Assembly (NCBI RefSeq): GCF_946221935.1
Contig: NZ_CAMIGN010000007.1
Coordinates: 1-64,000 of the forward strand
Length of the DNA: 64,000 nt
Reading direction: 5' to 3'
From: an uncultured Corynebacterium sp.
GTDB taxonomy: Bacteria; Actinomycetota; Actinomycetes; Mycobacteriales; Mycobacteriaceae
The notes under the pieces were generated by a model. It saw only the letters and a program-made list of their open reading frames with translations, had not been told where the DNA came from and made no database searches. A program made the position numbers and the translations under genes. Positions within the stretch are counted from its first letter, which is position 1; the number at the start of each line of letters is the position of its first letter. This document shows, piece after piece, positions 51,443 to 60,410 of the stretch.

Positions 51443-52591
51443 CTAACTATTCTTCAAATTGGCAACCAACTTGGAACCCGACAGTACGGTCGGGTGTACA
51501 CCGGCCTTGGCCATCATCTTCTCGGTTGCACGTTGATCCTCTGCGAACGTAAGCGTCACGACCGTGCCACTGGCTCCGGCGCGCGCGGTGCGTCCAGCGC
51601 GATGTACATATGCCTTGTGTTCGGCGGGCGGGTCGATATGGACGACCAGCTCCACGTCTTTGACATCGATACCCCGGGCAGCGATGTCGGTGGCGACCAG
51701 CACGGAATTTTCGCCTTGCGTGAACTGGTTCAACGCATTTTGACGTGTGTTCTGTCCCTTGTTGCCATGAATGCCCACGGCGGGGACACCTGCCCGCACT
51801 AGCTTCTTAACCTGTCGGTCTACCGCATACTTCGTGCGCATGAACATTACTGTTCGCTTGCGCATTTTTCCAATTGCGATGACCAGCTCGTTTCGCTCTT
51901 CACGGCTATTCACCACCCCCAGCAGGTGTCGCATCGTGTCCACACTGGCGGTTGCTTCACCCGTGGAGTGGGTCACCGGATCCCGCATGTAGTTATCCAC
52001 CAGCACCTGTACATCGCCATCCAACGTGGCGGAAAACAGCAGGTGCTGAGCGTTCTTCGGCATGTCATCCAGAAGCTTAGTCACCTGGGGGAGAAAGCCC
52101 ATGTCGGCCATCTGGTCGGCTTCGTCGATAGCGACGACCTTCACGTCGCTAAAGTCCAGCATGCCCTGCCGCAGCAGATCCAGTGCGCGCCCCGGCGTCG
52201 CCACGAGGATGTCCACGGGTCTCGCCAGAGCAGTGATATTCCGCTGAATCTTCACCCCGCCGACGACTTCCAGCAGACGCTGACCTGCTGCGTTCGCAAT
52301 CGGATCCAGTCGCGAACGTACCTGTGTCGCCAACTCTCTAGTCGGCACGAGCACCACACCACGGGGCTTTTTGGGTCGTGACGCCCCCCGCCTCAGAAGC
52401 TGAATCATCGGCAGCCCGAACGTGAATGTTTTGCCTGAACCCGTCGGTCCACGGCCTAGCACGTCCCGCCCCTCGACGGCCGCGGGGATGGCCGCAGCCT
52501 GGATAGGGAAGGGCTTAGTTATTCCCTCGGCGGAAAGCTCTTTGGTGATGCAATCATCGAGCCCGAGCTTTCCGAACTCTGATCGGGACAA
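51443..52591 (-). CDS. DEAD-box RNA helicase
   Basis: 382 aa, essentially the helicase core only. Q motif (PFPIQAAAIPAAVEGRDVLGRGPTGSGKT), PTRELA (Ia), DEAD in VVAIDEADQMADMGFLPQ (II), SAT (III), VATDIAARGID (V) and HRAGRTARAG (VI) are all present. It lacks the basic C-terminal tails of RhlE/DeaD types. Starts with TTG directly after the gnd stop (TAATTG), so it depends on gnd transcription. Confidence 0.93.
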   Translation of the reverse strand: MSRSEFGKLGLDDCITKELSAEGITKPFPIQAAAIPAAVEGRDVLGRGPTGSGKTFTFGLPMIQLLRRGASRPKKPRGVVLVPTRELATQVRSRLDPIANAAGQRLLEVVGGVKIQRNITALARPVDILVATPGRALDLLRQGMLDFSDVKVVAIDEADQMADMGFLPQVTKLLDDMPKNAQHLLFSATLDGDVQVLVDNYMRDPVTHSTGEATASVDTMRHLLGVVNSREERNELVIAIGKMRKRTVMFMRTKYAVDRQVKKLVRAGVPAVGIHGNKGQNTRQNALNQFTQGENSVLVATDIAARGIDVKDVELVVHIDPPAEHKAYVHRAGRTARAGASGTVVTLTFAEDQRATEKMMAKAGVHPTVLSGSKLVANLKNS

Positions 52592-54037
52592 TTACGCTTC
52601 GACCTCGCTACGGTCGCCGGACCACAGGGTGTGGAAAGATCCCTCGCGGTCAGTACGGCGGTAGGTGTGCGCGCCGAAGAAATCACGCTGGCCCTGGATC
52701 AGTGCCGCCGGAAGACGCTCGGCACGCAGGGAATCGTAGTAAGACAGGGAGGATGCGAATACCGGTACCGGGAGGCCCAGCTGGGTAGCCAGGATGACTA
52801 CGCGACGCCAGGAATCAATCAAACCGCCCAGCTCGCCCTTGAAGTAAGGATCCAGCAGCAGGGAGGGTAGCTCCGGGTTGGCATCGTAGGCCTCGCGGAT
52901 GCGGTTGAGGAACTTCGCGCGGATGATGCAGCCACCACGCCAGATGGTGGCGAGGTCGCGGGGATCCACGCCCCAATTGTGCTCTTCGGAGCCAGCCTTG
53001 ATCTCGTCGAAGCCCTGCGCGTAGGCCACCAGCTTGGAGGCATAGAGTGCGCGGCGGACATCCTCAATGAACTCTTCCTTCGGAACATCCAGAGTGCTGA
53101 GCTCGCCAGCAGGCAGGTTGCCGATAGTGGCGTCGCGCTGCTCGCGAGCACCGGACAGAGCACGGGCGAAAACGGCCTCGCCGATGCCGGTGGTGGGGAT
53201 GCCCAGATCCAGAGCGGCCTTTACCGTCCAGCGGCCGGTGCCCTTCTGACCTGCCGAATCGACAATGACATCGATCAGTGGCTTGCCGGTCTTCTCATCC
53301 ACCTGGGAGAGCACCTCGGCGGTGATTTCGATCAGATAGGAGTCGAGGTCGCCCTCGTTCCAATTCTTGAAAACCTCTGCGATTTCCGCCGGCTCCATAC
53401 CCGCGCCGTAGCGCAGCAGCTGATAAGCCTCGCCAATGACCTGCATGTCGGCGTACTCGATGCCATTGTGAACCATCTTCACGAAGTGGCCGGCGCCATC
53501 CGGACCAATGTGCGCAACACACGGGGTGCCATCGACCTTCGCAGCTACGGACTCCAGCAGAGGCCCCAGAGCCTCCCAGGATTCCGCCGGGCCACCGGGC
53601 ATAATAGCCGGGCCATTCAGGGCGCCTTCCTCGCCACCGGAAATGCCTGCGCCAACAAAGTTCAGTCCACGCTCGGACATCTCCGCTTCACGGCGGATCG
53701 TGTCGGTGTACAGCGCATTACCACCATCGATGATGATGTCACCTTCGTCCATTTCCTCGGCGAGCTGGGAAATGACGGCGTCAGTACCAGCACCCGCCTG
53801 CACCATAATCAGCGCGCGACGTGGGCGCTCCAGTGACTTAACGAAATCGGCGATCGTCTCGGACGGGACGAAGTTGCCGGTGTCGCCGAAGTCCTCCATG
53901 AACTTCTCGGTCTTCGCGGTAGTGCGGTTGTAGACGGCCACGGTGTGACCGTTATTGGCAAAGTTCCGGGCGATGTTGGACCCCATGACGGCCAGGCCAA
54001 CAACGCCAATCTGGGCGGTTCCTTCAGCAGTAGTCAT
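52592..54037 (-). CDS. gnd: 6-phosphogluconate dehydrogenase (decarboxylating)
   Basis: 481 aa. Oxidises 6-phosphogluconate to ribulose-5-phosphate with NADPH. Rossmann GVVGLAVMGSNIARN, the GIDxG-like FVGAGISGGEEGALNGPAIMPGG and HNGIEYADMQVIGEAY (catalytic Lys region HFVKMVHNG) are intact, as is the C-terminal HTYRRTDREGSFHTLWSGDRSE. Full length. Divergent from the PaaI-type thioesterase with only 44 bp between starts. Confidence 0.96.
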   Translation of the reverse strand: MTTAEGTAQIGVVGLAVMGSNIARNFANNGHTVAVYNRTTAKTEKFMEDFGDTGNFVPSETIADFVKSLERPRRALIMVQAGAGTDAVISQLAEEMDEGDIIIDGGNALYTDTIRREAEMSERGLNFVGAGISGGEEGALNGPAIMPGGPAESWEALGPLLESVAAKVDGTPCVAHIGPDGAGHFVKMVHNGIEYADMQVIGEAYQLLRYGAGMEPAEIAEVFKNWNEGDLDSYLIEITAEVLSQVDEKTGKPLIDVIVDSAGQKGTGRWTVKAALDLGIPTTGIGEAVFARALSGAREQRDATIGNLPAGELSTLDVPKEEFIEDVRRALYASKLVAYAQGFDEIKAGSEEHNWGVDPRDLATIWRGGCIIRAKFLNRIREAYDANPELPSLLLDPYFKGELGGLIDSWRRVVILATQLGLPVPVFASSLSYYDSLRAERLPAALIQGQRDFFGAHTYRRTDREGSFHTLWSGDRSEVEA

Positions 54038-54081
54038 GGTTTTACATCTTACAGGGCGAAGAGTTGGTTAGGCTTAGGCGC

Positions 54082-54561
54082 ATGTCCAATATTTTCATTG
54101 AACTAAGTCGCGAAGCCACCGAGCGGGAACTCACCGGCGAGGAGATTTCTACCCTCAACGAGCTGCTCCAGAAGCATCCGACGCTTGACCGCACCCTAGG
54201 TGTGCAATACCGCGCCATTGGTCCGAAGAAGCTGCAGCTGGCACTCGAAGTCACCGAGGATCACCTGCAGCCGTGGGGAGTGACGAACGGTGGTGTTTAC
54301 GCGAGCCTGGGGGAGACCGCCGGCTCTATGGCCAGCTTCGTCGCCGCTGGTGCCGGACCGGCCGTGGTCGGAACTTCGAATCAGACGCACTTTCTGCGTC
54401 CGTCGGTAAAAGGCGACGTCATTGTCTCAACCGCGGAAGCAGAGCATATTGGGCGCACCACGCACCTTTTCCGCATCGAGCACATAAATGAAAAAACCGG
54501 CAAATGCTGCGCCTTGACTTTCCTCAAGACGCAGGTTGTGCCGGATATGCCGAAGGCTTAG
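54082..54561 (+). CDS. PaaI-type hotdog thioesterase
   Basis: 159 aa from the ATG at 54082. The hotdog fold signature HLQPWGVTNGGVYASLGETAGSMAS matches the PaaI/YdiI motif (HxxxxxxxHGG), with NG in place of the second HG; the third position Glu (GETAG) is kept. It likely hydrolyses acyl- or aryl-CoA. No ribosome site precedes the ATG, and TTAGGCT lies just upstream, so a leaderless start is possible. It ends in a 4-bp overlap with ndh. Confidence 0.87.
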   Translation: MSNIFIELSREATERELTGEEISTLNELLQKHPTLDRTLGVQYRAIGPKKLQLALEVTEDHLQPWGVTNGGVYASLGETAGSMASFVAAGAGPAVVGTSNQTHFLRPSVKGDVIVSTAEAEHIGRTTHLFRIEHINEKTGKCCALTFLKTQVVPDMPKA

Positions 54562-55973
54562 TCAGAGACCGCGCGGGTATCGCGACCCTCGCCGAAGCGC
54601 AGGTTGTCGCGCACCTCGATGGAGCGCGTGCCTTCCTTGTCCTCCAATTCGCGCAGCTTGCGCAGTGCGTTGCGTGCGTGCAGCTGCTGGCGGGTAGCTA
54701 CCAACTGCCAGCGGCGGCGGGACACGGAGTTAAGACCCCAGCTGAATGCAGCGACTGCACGGTTGCGGAAGCCAACCATGTACAGCAGGTGCAGAACCAG
54801 CCACATGACCCAGCCCATGAAGCCGGAAACCTCGGCCTTGTTCATCTTCACCACCGCGTTGAAGCGGGAAACGATGGCCATGGAGCCCTTGTCGAAGTAG
54901 TTGAACGGCACGCGACCCTCGTGGGAAGTGCCGTTGTTGACCTCGTCCAGGATGGTGGTAGCGGCGTACTGGCCACCCTGCATGGCGACCTGAGCTACGC
55001 CCGGCAGGCGGTCCTTGCTCATCATGTCGCCCACGATGAAGATGTTGTGGTAATCGCCCAGGGTCAGGTCATCGTTCACCGGCACGCGACCCGCACGGTC
55101 GACCTCGATACCTGCCTGCTCGGCAACGTGCTTGCCCAGTGGGGAGGCGGCCACACCGGCGGACCAGATCTTGGCGTAGGAGGGGATGAAGTACTCTTCT
55201 TCGGTCTTCATGTCCTTGTAGCGCACGCCTTCCTTGGAGACATCGGTCACCAGGGAGTTGAGGATGATCTCTACGCCCAGATCTTCCAGGCGGCGGGCGG
55301 CCTTGCGACCCAGGCGCTTGCCAAACGGCGCCAGCACCTGCGAGCCACCGTCGATCAGCAGAATCCGGGTGTCCTCGGTGTCGATCTCGCGGAACTCGTC
55401 GCGCAGGGTGCGGTGGGACATCTCGGCCAGCTGACCGGCCAGCTCCACACCAGTCGGGCCAGCACCGACAACGACGAAGGTCAGCAGACGCTTGCGCGCC
55501 TCCGGGTCGGAGGTGATCTCGGCGCGCTCGAAGGCGCCGGTCACGCGAGCACGAATTTCCAGTGCGTCGTCCACGGACTTCATGCCCGGCGCGAACTCTG
55601 CAAACTGCTCATTGCCGAAGTAGGACTGGCCAGCGCCCGCCGCGAGGATCAGGGAATCGTACTTCAACACGGCATCCATGCCACCCAGATCGGCGGTAAC
55701 GGTCTGCTCGTTGATGTCGACGTTGCGAACCTCGCCCTTGACCACACGGACATTGTCCTGGTCAGCCAGGATCTGGCGAATGGAGGGCGCGATCTCGCCT
55801 TCGGAGAGGATGCCGGTCGCAACCTGGTAAAGCAGCGGCTGGAACAGGTGGTGATTCGTCCGGTCGACGATGGTGACCTTGACGTTTTCGTTCTTAAACT
55901 TCTTAGCCGCAAAGAGGCCGCCGAAGCCCGCGCCGATGATTACGACGTGGTGGCGGTTAGATGCGCTGGTCAT
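54558..55973 (-). CDS. ndh: Type II NADH:menaquinone oxidoreductase
   Basis: 471 aa from the ATG at 55973, about 10 bp after GAGGAG (an in-frame TTG at 55991 overlaps that site and is rejected). FAD-binding GAGFGGLFAAKKF at the N-terminus, NADH-binding VVVGAGPTGVELAGQLAEM near residue 170, and a C-terminal amphipathic region with a short hydrophobic stretch (MGWVMWLVLHLLYMVGF) for membrane binding. It feeds electrons to menaquinone without pumping protons; corynebacteria lack complex I. Confidence 0.95.
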   Translation of the reverse strand: MTSASNRHHVVIIGAGFGGLFAAKKFKNENVKVTIVDRTNHHLFQPLLYQVATGILSEGEIAPSIRQILADQDNVRVVKGEVRNVDINEQTVTADLGGMDAVLKYDSLILAAGAGQSYFGNEQFAEFAPGMKSVDDALEIRARVTGAFERAEITSDPEARKRLLTFVVVGAGPTGVELAGQLAEMSHRTLRDEFREIDTEDTRILLIDGGSQVLAPFGKRLGRKAARRLEDLGVEIILNSLVTDVSKEGVRYKDMKTEEEYFIPSYAKIWSAGVAASPLGKHVAEQAGIEVDRAGRVPVNDDLTLGDYHNIFIVGDMMSKDRLPGVAQVAMQGGQYAATTILDEVNNGTSHEGRVPFNYFDKGSMAIVSRFNAVVKMNKAEVSGFMGWVMWLVLHLLYMVGFRNRAVAAFSWGLNSVSRRRWQLVATRQQLHARNALRKLRELEDKEGTRSIEVRDNLRFGEGRDTRAVSD

Positions 55974-56054
55974 GTAGTTGCTTCTCCTCAAATATGGTTG
56001 TTATCCGGCACCATCTTAATTGGTTCAGGCTTGGCCTTCACACCGAGAGCCCCC

Positions 56055-56122
56055 GGGTTGAGAAAAATTCAACCCATTTCGGTTGCGCCTCGAGAGCAAG
56101 AAGTTGTTTTCCTAGTAACTTC
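56055..56122. promoter_or_regulatory. Two dyads in the ndh / CFA-synthase-like divergent promoter region
   Basis: GGGTTGA-GAAAAAT-TCAACCC (56055-56075) is a perfect 7+7 inverted repeat, and GAAGTT...AACTTC (56100-56122) is a 6+6 repeat with an 11-base spacer. They sit between the divergent starts at 55973 and 56155. Operators for one or both genes are possible. Confidence 0.5.
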
Positions 56123-56154
56123 GGGGGGGAGTTGCAGTGTTAAAGGAAGGCAGG

Positions 56155-57387
56155 ATGACGTCTCCGTACATCGATGAGGAGCGCTGGCCGCACCTCGTGG
56201 CCACTCCACAGGCACGCTTTATGGGTCGCCGCGCCGAGGCTGTTACCTCGCGCTTGGAAGCGCTGCTTTCGTCTCACGGTATTTCTCTGGACGCCGGCAC
56301 GGTGCCGCACATGGTCGTTCGAGACGGCCAGGTGATCGATCGAATGGTTGCGGAGGGGTGGCTCGGTCTAGCGGAGGGCTACATGGCCGGCGAATGGACG
56401 GCTGAGCCTCTCCCGGAGGTGCTGGGGGCGCTTCTGGATAGACCCTTCGAGGGCAAAATGGGAGAGTTCCTCGCTCGCCGCACGCCCAGGCGCCGCGGTC
56501 CCGTACCGGGCGAATTGCCCGAGGCGCTCGTTGAGCTTTATGCGGGCGCTACCCGGGCCACTGGTGCAGCGCAGTTCAGCAGCGCCTCGCGTACAAGCGC
56601 CCACGACCACGGGATCGATTTCACCTGGTTCGGCGACCCCGATGATGTAGATCGCCGGGATCTCGACGACGCCCAGCGGCGTCGTATCACGACCATGCTC
56701 GACGAGGCCGAGGTCGGCCCAGGCGACCGCGTATTGGAAATGCCGTCCTCCGGAGGCCAACTGGCAGTACAGGCCGCTCAGCGCGGCGCACGTGTGGATG
56801 TGCTGACCAGCGACGAAGACCACGCAGATGCTGTGCATGCCCGTGTGCGGGCCGCCGGGGTAGGGGGTGCGGTGAATGTGGAGGTTATCGCCGGTCCAGT
56901 ACCTTCCCCCCGACAATGGTCGGGGCGCTACGAGGCCATTTTCTCTGTTGAGCGCATGGAGACTTTGGGGCTGGGTGGCCTCAGCCACTACCTGAAGGCA
57001 GTGGATCGCATGCTGTCCGACGATGGTCTGGCAGTAATCCAGTCAATCGTCGCCACCGACGAGCTCCGCGAGACTGCCAAGGAATCCCTAGACGTCATGC
57101 GCGCATACGTATGGCCTGCCCTGGAGTACCCCACAGCCCAGCAAGTGCGCGAAGTCACGGCCGAGCACACTCAACTTACCGTTGTTGCAGAGAACAACCT
57201 GAGCGGCCACCTACGTGCGACTTTGCCACTGTGGCGCGCGAACTTCCTCTCCCGCGAACGCCAAGCCGCCGCAGCGGGCTTCGACCCAGTCTTCCGCAGG
57301 CTCTGGGATTACCAGCTGGCGCTGCATGAGGCTCTGGCAACCACGGGGGATATCGGCTGCGTCCAATTTGTTTTCGCGCCGAAGTAG
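56155..57387 (+). CDS. CFA-synthase-like methyltransferase with eroded motifs
   Basis: 410 aa from ATG 56155 (AAGGAAGG upstream). Overall layout is that of cyclopropane-fatty-acyl-phospholipid synthase: an N-terminal SCP2-like part (RDGQVIDRMVAEGWLGLAEGYMAGEW), then a Rossmann methyltransferase. Yet motif I reads LEMPSSGGQL instead of LEIGCGWGGL, the TYSC active-site Cys segment is AQFSSASRTS, and YIFPGG has become PALEYPT. Equivalent to the gene beside ndh called ufaA in C. glutamicum (from memory). It may bind SAM weakly or be a non-catalytic relative. Confidence 0.8.
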   Translation: MTSPYIDEERWPHLVATPQARFMGRRAEAVTSRLEALLSSHGISLDAGTVPHMVVRDGQVIDRMVAEGWLGLAEGYMAGEWTAEPLPEVLGALLDRPFEGKMGEFLARRTPRRRGPVPGELPEALVELYAGATRATGAAQFSSASRTSAHDHGIDFTWFGDPDDVDRRDLDDAQRRRITTMLDEAEVGPGDRVLEMPSSGGQLAVQAAQRGARVDVLTSDEDHADAVHARVRAAGVGGAVNVEVIAGPVPSPRQWSGRYEAIFSVERMETLGLGGLSHYLKAVDRMLSDDGLAVIQSIVATDELRETAKESLDVMRAYVWPALEYPTAQQVREVTAEHTQLTVVAENNLSGHLRATLPLWRANFLSRERQAAAAGFDPVFRRLWDYQLALHEALATTGDIGCVQFVFAPK

Positions 57388-57472
57388 TTTTCCGATTTTC
57401 CCTCCGGAGATCACCGGATAGTTTTAGCGTAATAATAACTATTCGTGTTTGACCTTCGAGAGGATCCCTCCT

Positions 57473-59152
57473 GTGACTACTCCCACCAACCCCGATGTCA
57501 TCATCGTCGGCGCCGGTCTAGCCGGCCTTGTCGCTGCCTATGAGGCGCAGAAGTCGGGGCTGAAGGTCCTGATCCTGGATCAGGAAAACCGTAACAACCT
57601 GGGCGGACAAGCTTTTTGGTCGCTGGGTGGCCTGTTCTACGTGGGCAGCCCGGAACAGAAACTGATGGGCGTAAAGGACTCCGAGGAGCTGGCCTGGCGC
57701 GACTGGGAGAACTCAGCGCAGTACGACGATTCCAACAACGACTACTGGCCCCGCCGTTGGGGTAGGGAATATGTCCGCTTCGCCGCGACGGAAAAGCGCG
57801 ACTACCTCAAGGCTCTCGGTCTCAACGTTCTTCCCACCGTCGGTTGGGCCGAGCGCGGCTCCGGCGACGCAAGCGGCCACGGTAACTCCGTACCGCGTTT
57901 CCACCTCACCTGGGGTACTGGCCCTGAGGTCGTTCGCGTTTTCCGCGAGCCCATTGAAGCCGCCGAGGCTGAGGGCAAAGTCGAGTTCCGCTTCCGCCAC
58001 CAGGTCGACGAACTCATCCTAGAAAATGACGCCGTCGTCGGCGTGCGCGGCAGCGTGCTGGAACCGAGCGATTTGGACCGCGGCGTGGCGTCATCGAGAA
58101 ACACCGTTGGCGAATTTGAGCTGCGCGCACGTGCGGTGGTCGTGACCTCCGGAGGAATCGGCGGCAACCTGGATCTCGTACGCCGCGCTTGGCCGACCGA
58201 CCAGTGGGGGCCGGTGCCGGATGGCATGGTTACCGGCGTGCCCGCCCACGTAGACGGCCGCATGATTCAAATCTCCAACAATGCCGGTGCGAACCTGGTG
58301 AACACTGACCGTATGTGGGCGTACACCGAGGGAATGAAGAACTGGAACTCCATCTGGCCTGGCCATGGCATTCGCATCATCCCTGGCCCGTCCTCGCTGT
58401 GGATTGATGCGACCGGCAAGCGATTCCCCTCTAACCTCATCCCGGGTGGCGACACAATCTCCACCATGAAGCACATCGGCACCACGGGCCACAGCTACTC
58501 TTGGTTCATCCTCAACAAGACGATCGCCGACAAGGAATTCATTTTCTCCGGCTCCGAGCAGAATCCGGATCTGACCATCAAGAAGGTCAAGAACCTGCTT
58601 TCCAAGGTAGGCCCTGGCACGCACCCCGCGGTCAAGGCCTTTATGGACCACGGCGAGGACTGGGTGGTCGCCGACGACCTCGGTTCCCTGGTTGAGGGCA
58701 TGAACGCTATCGCCGATGACGATGCACCCGCCCTTGACGTACACGATCTGCGCCGCATCATCGAAGATCGTGACTCGCAGATCGACAATAACTTCAGCAA
58801 GGATGCGCAAATTAACTACATCCGCACTGCCCGCGGATACCTCGGCGACAAGATTGTCCGCTGTGCCGCGCCGCACCGCCTACTCGACGAGTCGAAGGGG
58901 CCGCTTATCGCCGTCAAGTTGCACATCCTGACCCGCAAGACCCTCGGCGGCATCGAGACCGATCTTTCCGGGCGGTGTCTGCGCTCTGATGGATCGGTGC
59001 TGCCTGGCCTCTATGCCGCAGGCGAGGTCGCCGGTTTCGGTGGCGGCGGTATGCATGGCAAGAATGCCCTTGAAGGCACCTTCCTCGGTGGCTGCATCCA
59101 CTCCGGCAAGCGTGTTGGCGAGAACCTGAAGGCGACCATTGCTGAGCTCTAG
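57473..59152 (+). CDS. FAD-binding dehydrogenase, Rv0785/KsdD-related
   Basis: 559 aa from the GTG at 57473, with GAGAGGA upstream; a longer frame from 57449 overlaps that site. N-terminal GAGLAGLVAAYEAQKSG and LGGQAFWSLGG bind FAD; VVVTSGGIGGNLDLVRR and the C-terminal AGEVAGFGGGGMHGKNALEGTFLGGCIHSG complete the succinate-dehydrogenase/fumarate-reductase-like flavoprotein fold. The family (PRK12834-type) is related to ketosteroid dehydrogenases, but its substrate is unknown. The amidase gene starts within its last codons. Confidence 0.9.
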   Translation: MTTPTNPDVIIVGAGLAGLVAAYEAQKSGLKVLILDQENRNNLGGQAFWSLGGLFYVGSPEQKLMGVKDSEELAWRDWENSAQYDDSNNDYWPRRWGREYVRFAATEKRDYLKALGLNVLPTVGWAERGSGDASGHGNSVPRFHLTWGTGPEVVRVFREPIEAAEAEGKVEFRFRHQVDELILENDAVVGVRGSVLEPSDLDRGVASSRNTVGEFELRARAVVVTSGGIGGNLDLVRRAWPTDQWGPVPDGMVTGVPAHVDGRMIQISNNAGANLVNTDRMWAYTEGMKNWNSIWPGHGIRIIPGPSSLWIDATGKRFPSNLIPGGDTISTMKHIGTTGHSYSWFILNKTIADKEFIFSGSEQNPDLTIKKVKNLLSKVGPGTHPAVKAFMDHGEDWVVADDLGSLVEGMNAIADDDAPALDVHDLRRIIEDRDSQIDNNFSKDAQINYIRTARGYLGDKIVRCAAPHRLLDESKGPLIAVKLHILTRKTLGGIETDLSGRCLRSDGSVLPGLYAAGEVAGFGGGGMHGKNALEGTFLGGCIHSGKRVGENLKATIAEL

Positions 59153-60410
59153 TCAGTGGCGCACCACTGCCCTTGAGCACGGCGCCGTCCCTCTTATCGA
59201 ACGCACCCTGCGGCGTATCCGCGCTCAGGATCGTAGCCTCAACGCGATCTCGGTCCTGCTAGACGACGAGGCACTTTCGACTGCCGCCGACCTTGATTCG
59301 TCCACCAACCCCGGACCGCTGCATGGCGTGCCGGTGCTCATCAAGGAAGAAGTTGATGTCCGCGGGGCGCCCACGACCTACGGCACCAATGCCAACCCCA
59401 CGCCCGCGGCCTCCGACGACGAGATCGTCCGCCGACTCCGTGCCAGCGGTGCGATCATCCTGGGCAAAACCACTATGCCTGCCTTTGGCGCTTTCCCTTT
59501 CACCGAGTCGGAGGCTCGCGGTATCACCCGCAACCCGCACAACCCGCGCTTCACCCCTGGCGGCTCTTCCGGAGGTTCCGCGGCTGCCGTTGCCGCTGGA
59601 TGGGTGCCCTTCGCCATTGGTGGCGACGGCGGCGGTTCTATCCGCATCCCCTCGGCCCATTGCGGTCTCTTTGGCCTCAAACCCGCCCGCGGTACTCTCC
59701 CCGGCGAACTGTGGTGCCGCCTCGGCACTGCTGGCCCCATCGCCCGTACTGCACGCGACTGCGCCCTTCTTTTTGACGCCCTATCTGGCTCCGAAGCCAT
59801 CGAATCTGAGGTGGCGTCATTAAGGATTGGCGTAAGCCTCCAACCGGCAACGCCACTGACCCCACCACACCGCGACCATGTCCGGGCAGTACGCCGTGTT
59901 GCCGATCAGCTGCGAGGGCTGGGACACACCGTGAGCGACTATGCGCTGCGGCACAAGGATCCGACGGCGGCTTTCGTCACGCAGTTCTTCGCGGGGATTC
60001 GGGAGGAGATCGCCGGGCTGGAGTATCCCGAACGCATCGAGGGGCGCCACAAAGTTACGCGCCTGGCAGGTGCATGGGCACAGGGGCCGGCGTTGCGTTG
60101 GGCGGAGAAGTTCTCCGACGAGCTGGGGGAGGAGCTGGACCGTGTGTTCGAGGACGTTGACGTGCTCCTTACACCAACGGTGGCCTCGCGCCCGGCGCGC
60201 GCTGGTGCGCTTTCCAGGAAGGGGATGTTGGCGGCACAGATCGCGAGTTTGCCCTCAGTTGCCTTCACAGCGTTGTGGAACGTTTCCGGGCATCCTGCGA
60301 TGAACATCCCCGCAGGTAGAGGAAGAGATGGCCTGCCCGTTGGTGTACAGCTCGTAGCACGCGACGAGCGGCTACTTCTTAACCTTGCCGCTTCATTATC
60401 CGCGCCATAG
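59139..60410 (+). CDS. Amidase, amidase-signature family
   Basis: 423 aa. The Ser-cisSer-Lys triad is visible: Lys in PVLIKEEVDVRG, the cis-Ser and nucleophile in GGSSGGSAAAVAAGWVPFAIGGDGGGSIRIPSAHCGLFGLKP. It hydrolyses an amide bond; the substrate is unknown. The TTG start overlaps the flavoprotein stop by 14 bp and would be translationally coupled. The 3' end overlaps the convergent SDR gene by 32 bp. Confidence 0.9.
   Translation: MLSSSQWRTTALEHGAVPLIERTLRRIRAQDRSLNAISVLLDDEALSTAADLDSSTNPGPLHGVPVLIKEEVDVRGAPTTYGTNANPTPAASDDEIVRRLRASGAIILGKTTMPAFGAFPFTESEARGITRNPHNPRFTPGGSSGGSAAAVAAGWVPFAIGGDGGGSIRIPSAHCGLFGLKPARGTLPGELWCRLGTAGPIARTARDCALLFDALSGSEAIESEVASLRIGVSLQPATPLTPPHRDHVRAVRRVADQLRGLGHTVSDYALRHKDPTAAFVTQFFAGIREEIAGLEYPERIEGRHKVTRLAGAWAQGPALRWAEKFSDELGEELDRVFEDVDVLLTPTVASRPARAGALSRKGMLAAQIASLPSVAFTALWNVSGHPAMNIPAGRGRDGLPVGVQLVARDERLLLNLAASLSAP

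Noticed and set aside
54063..54077. DtxR-box-like GGTTAGGCTTA before the PaaI-type gene
   Set aside because: Only the left half fits the DtxR consensus; the right half is lost, and TTAGGCT is better explained as a -10-like element.
55974..55991. TTG start 18 bp upstream for ndh
   Set aside because: The TTG overlaps the GAGGAG ribosome site used by the ATG at 55973.
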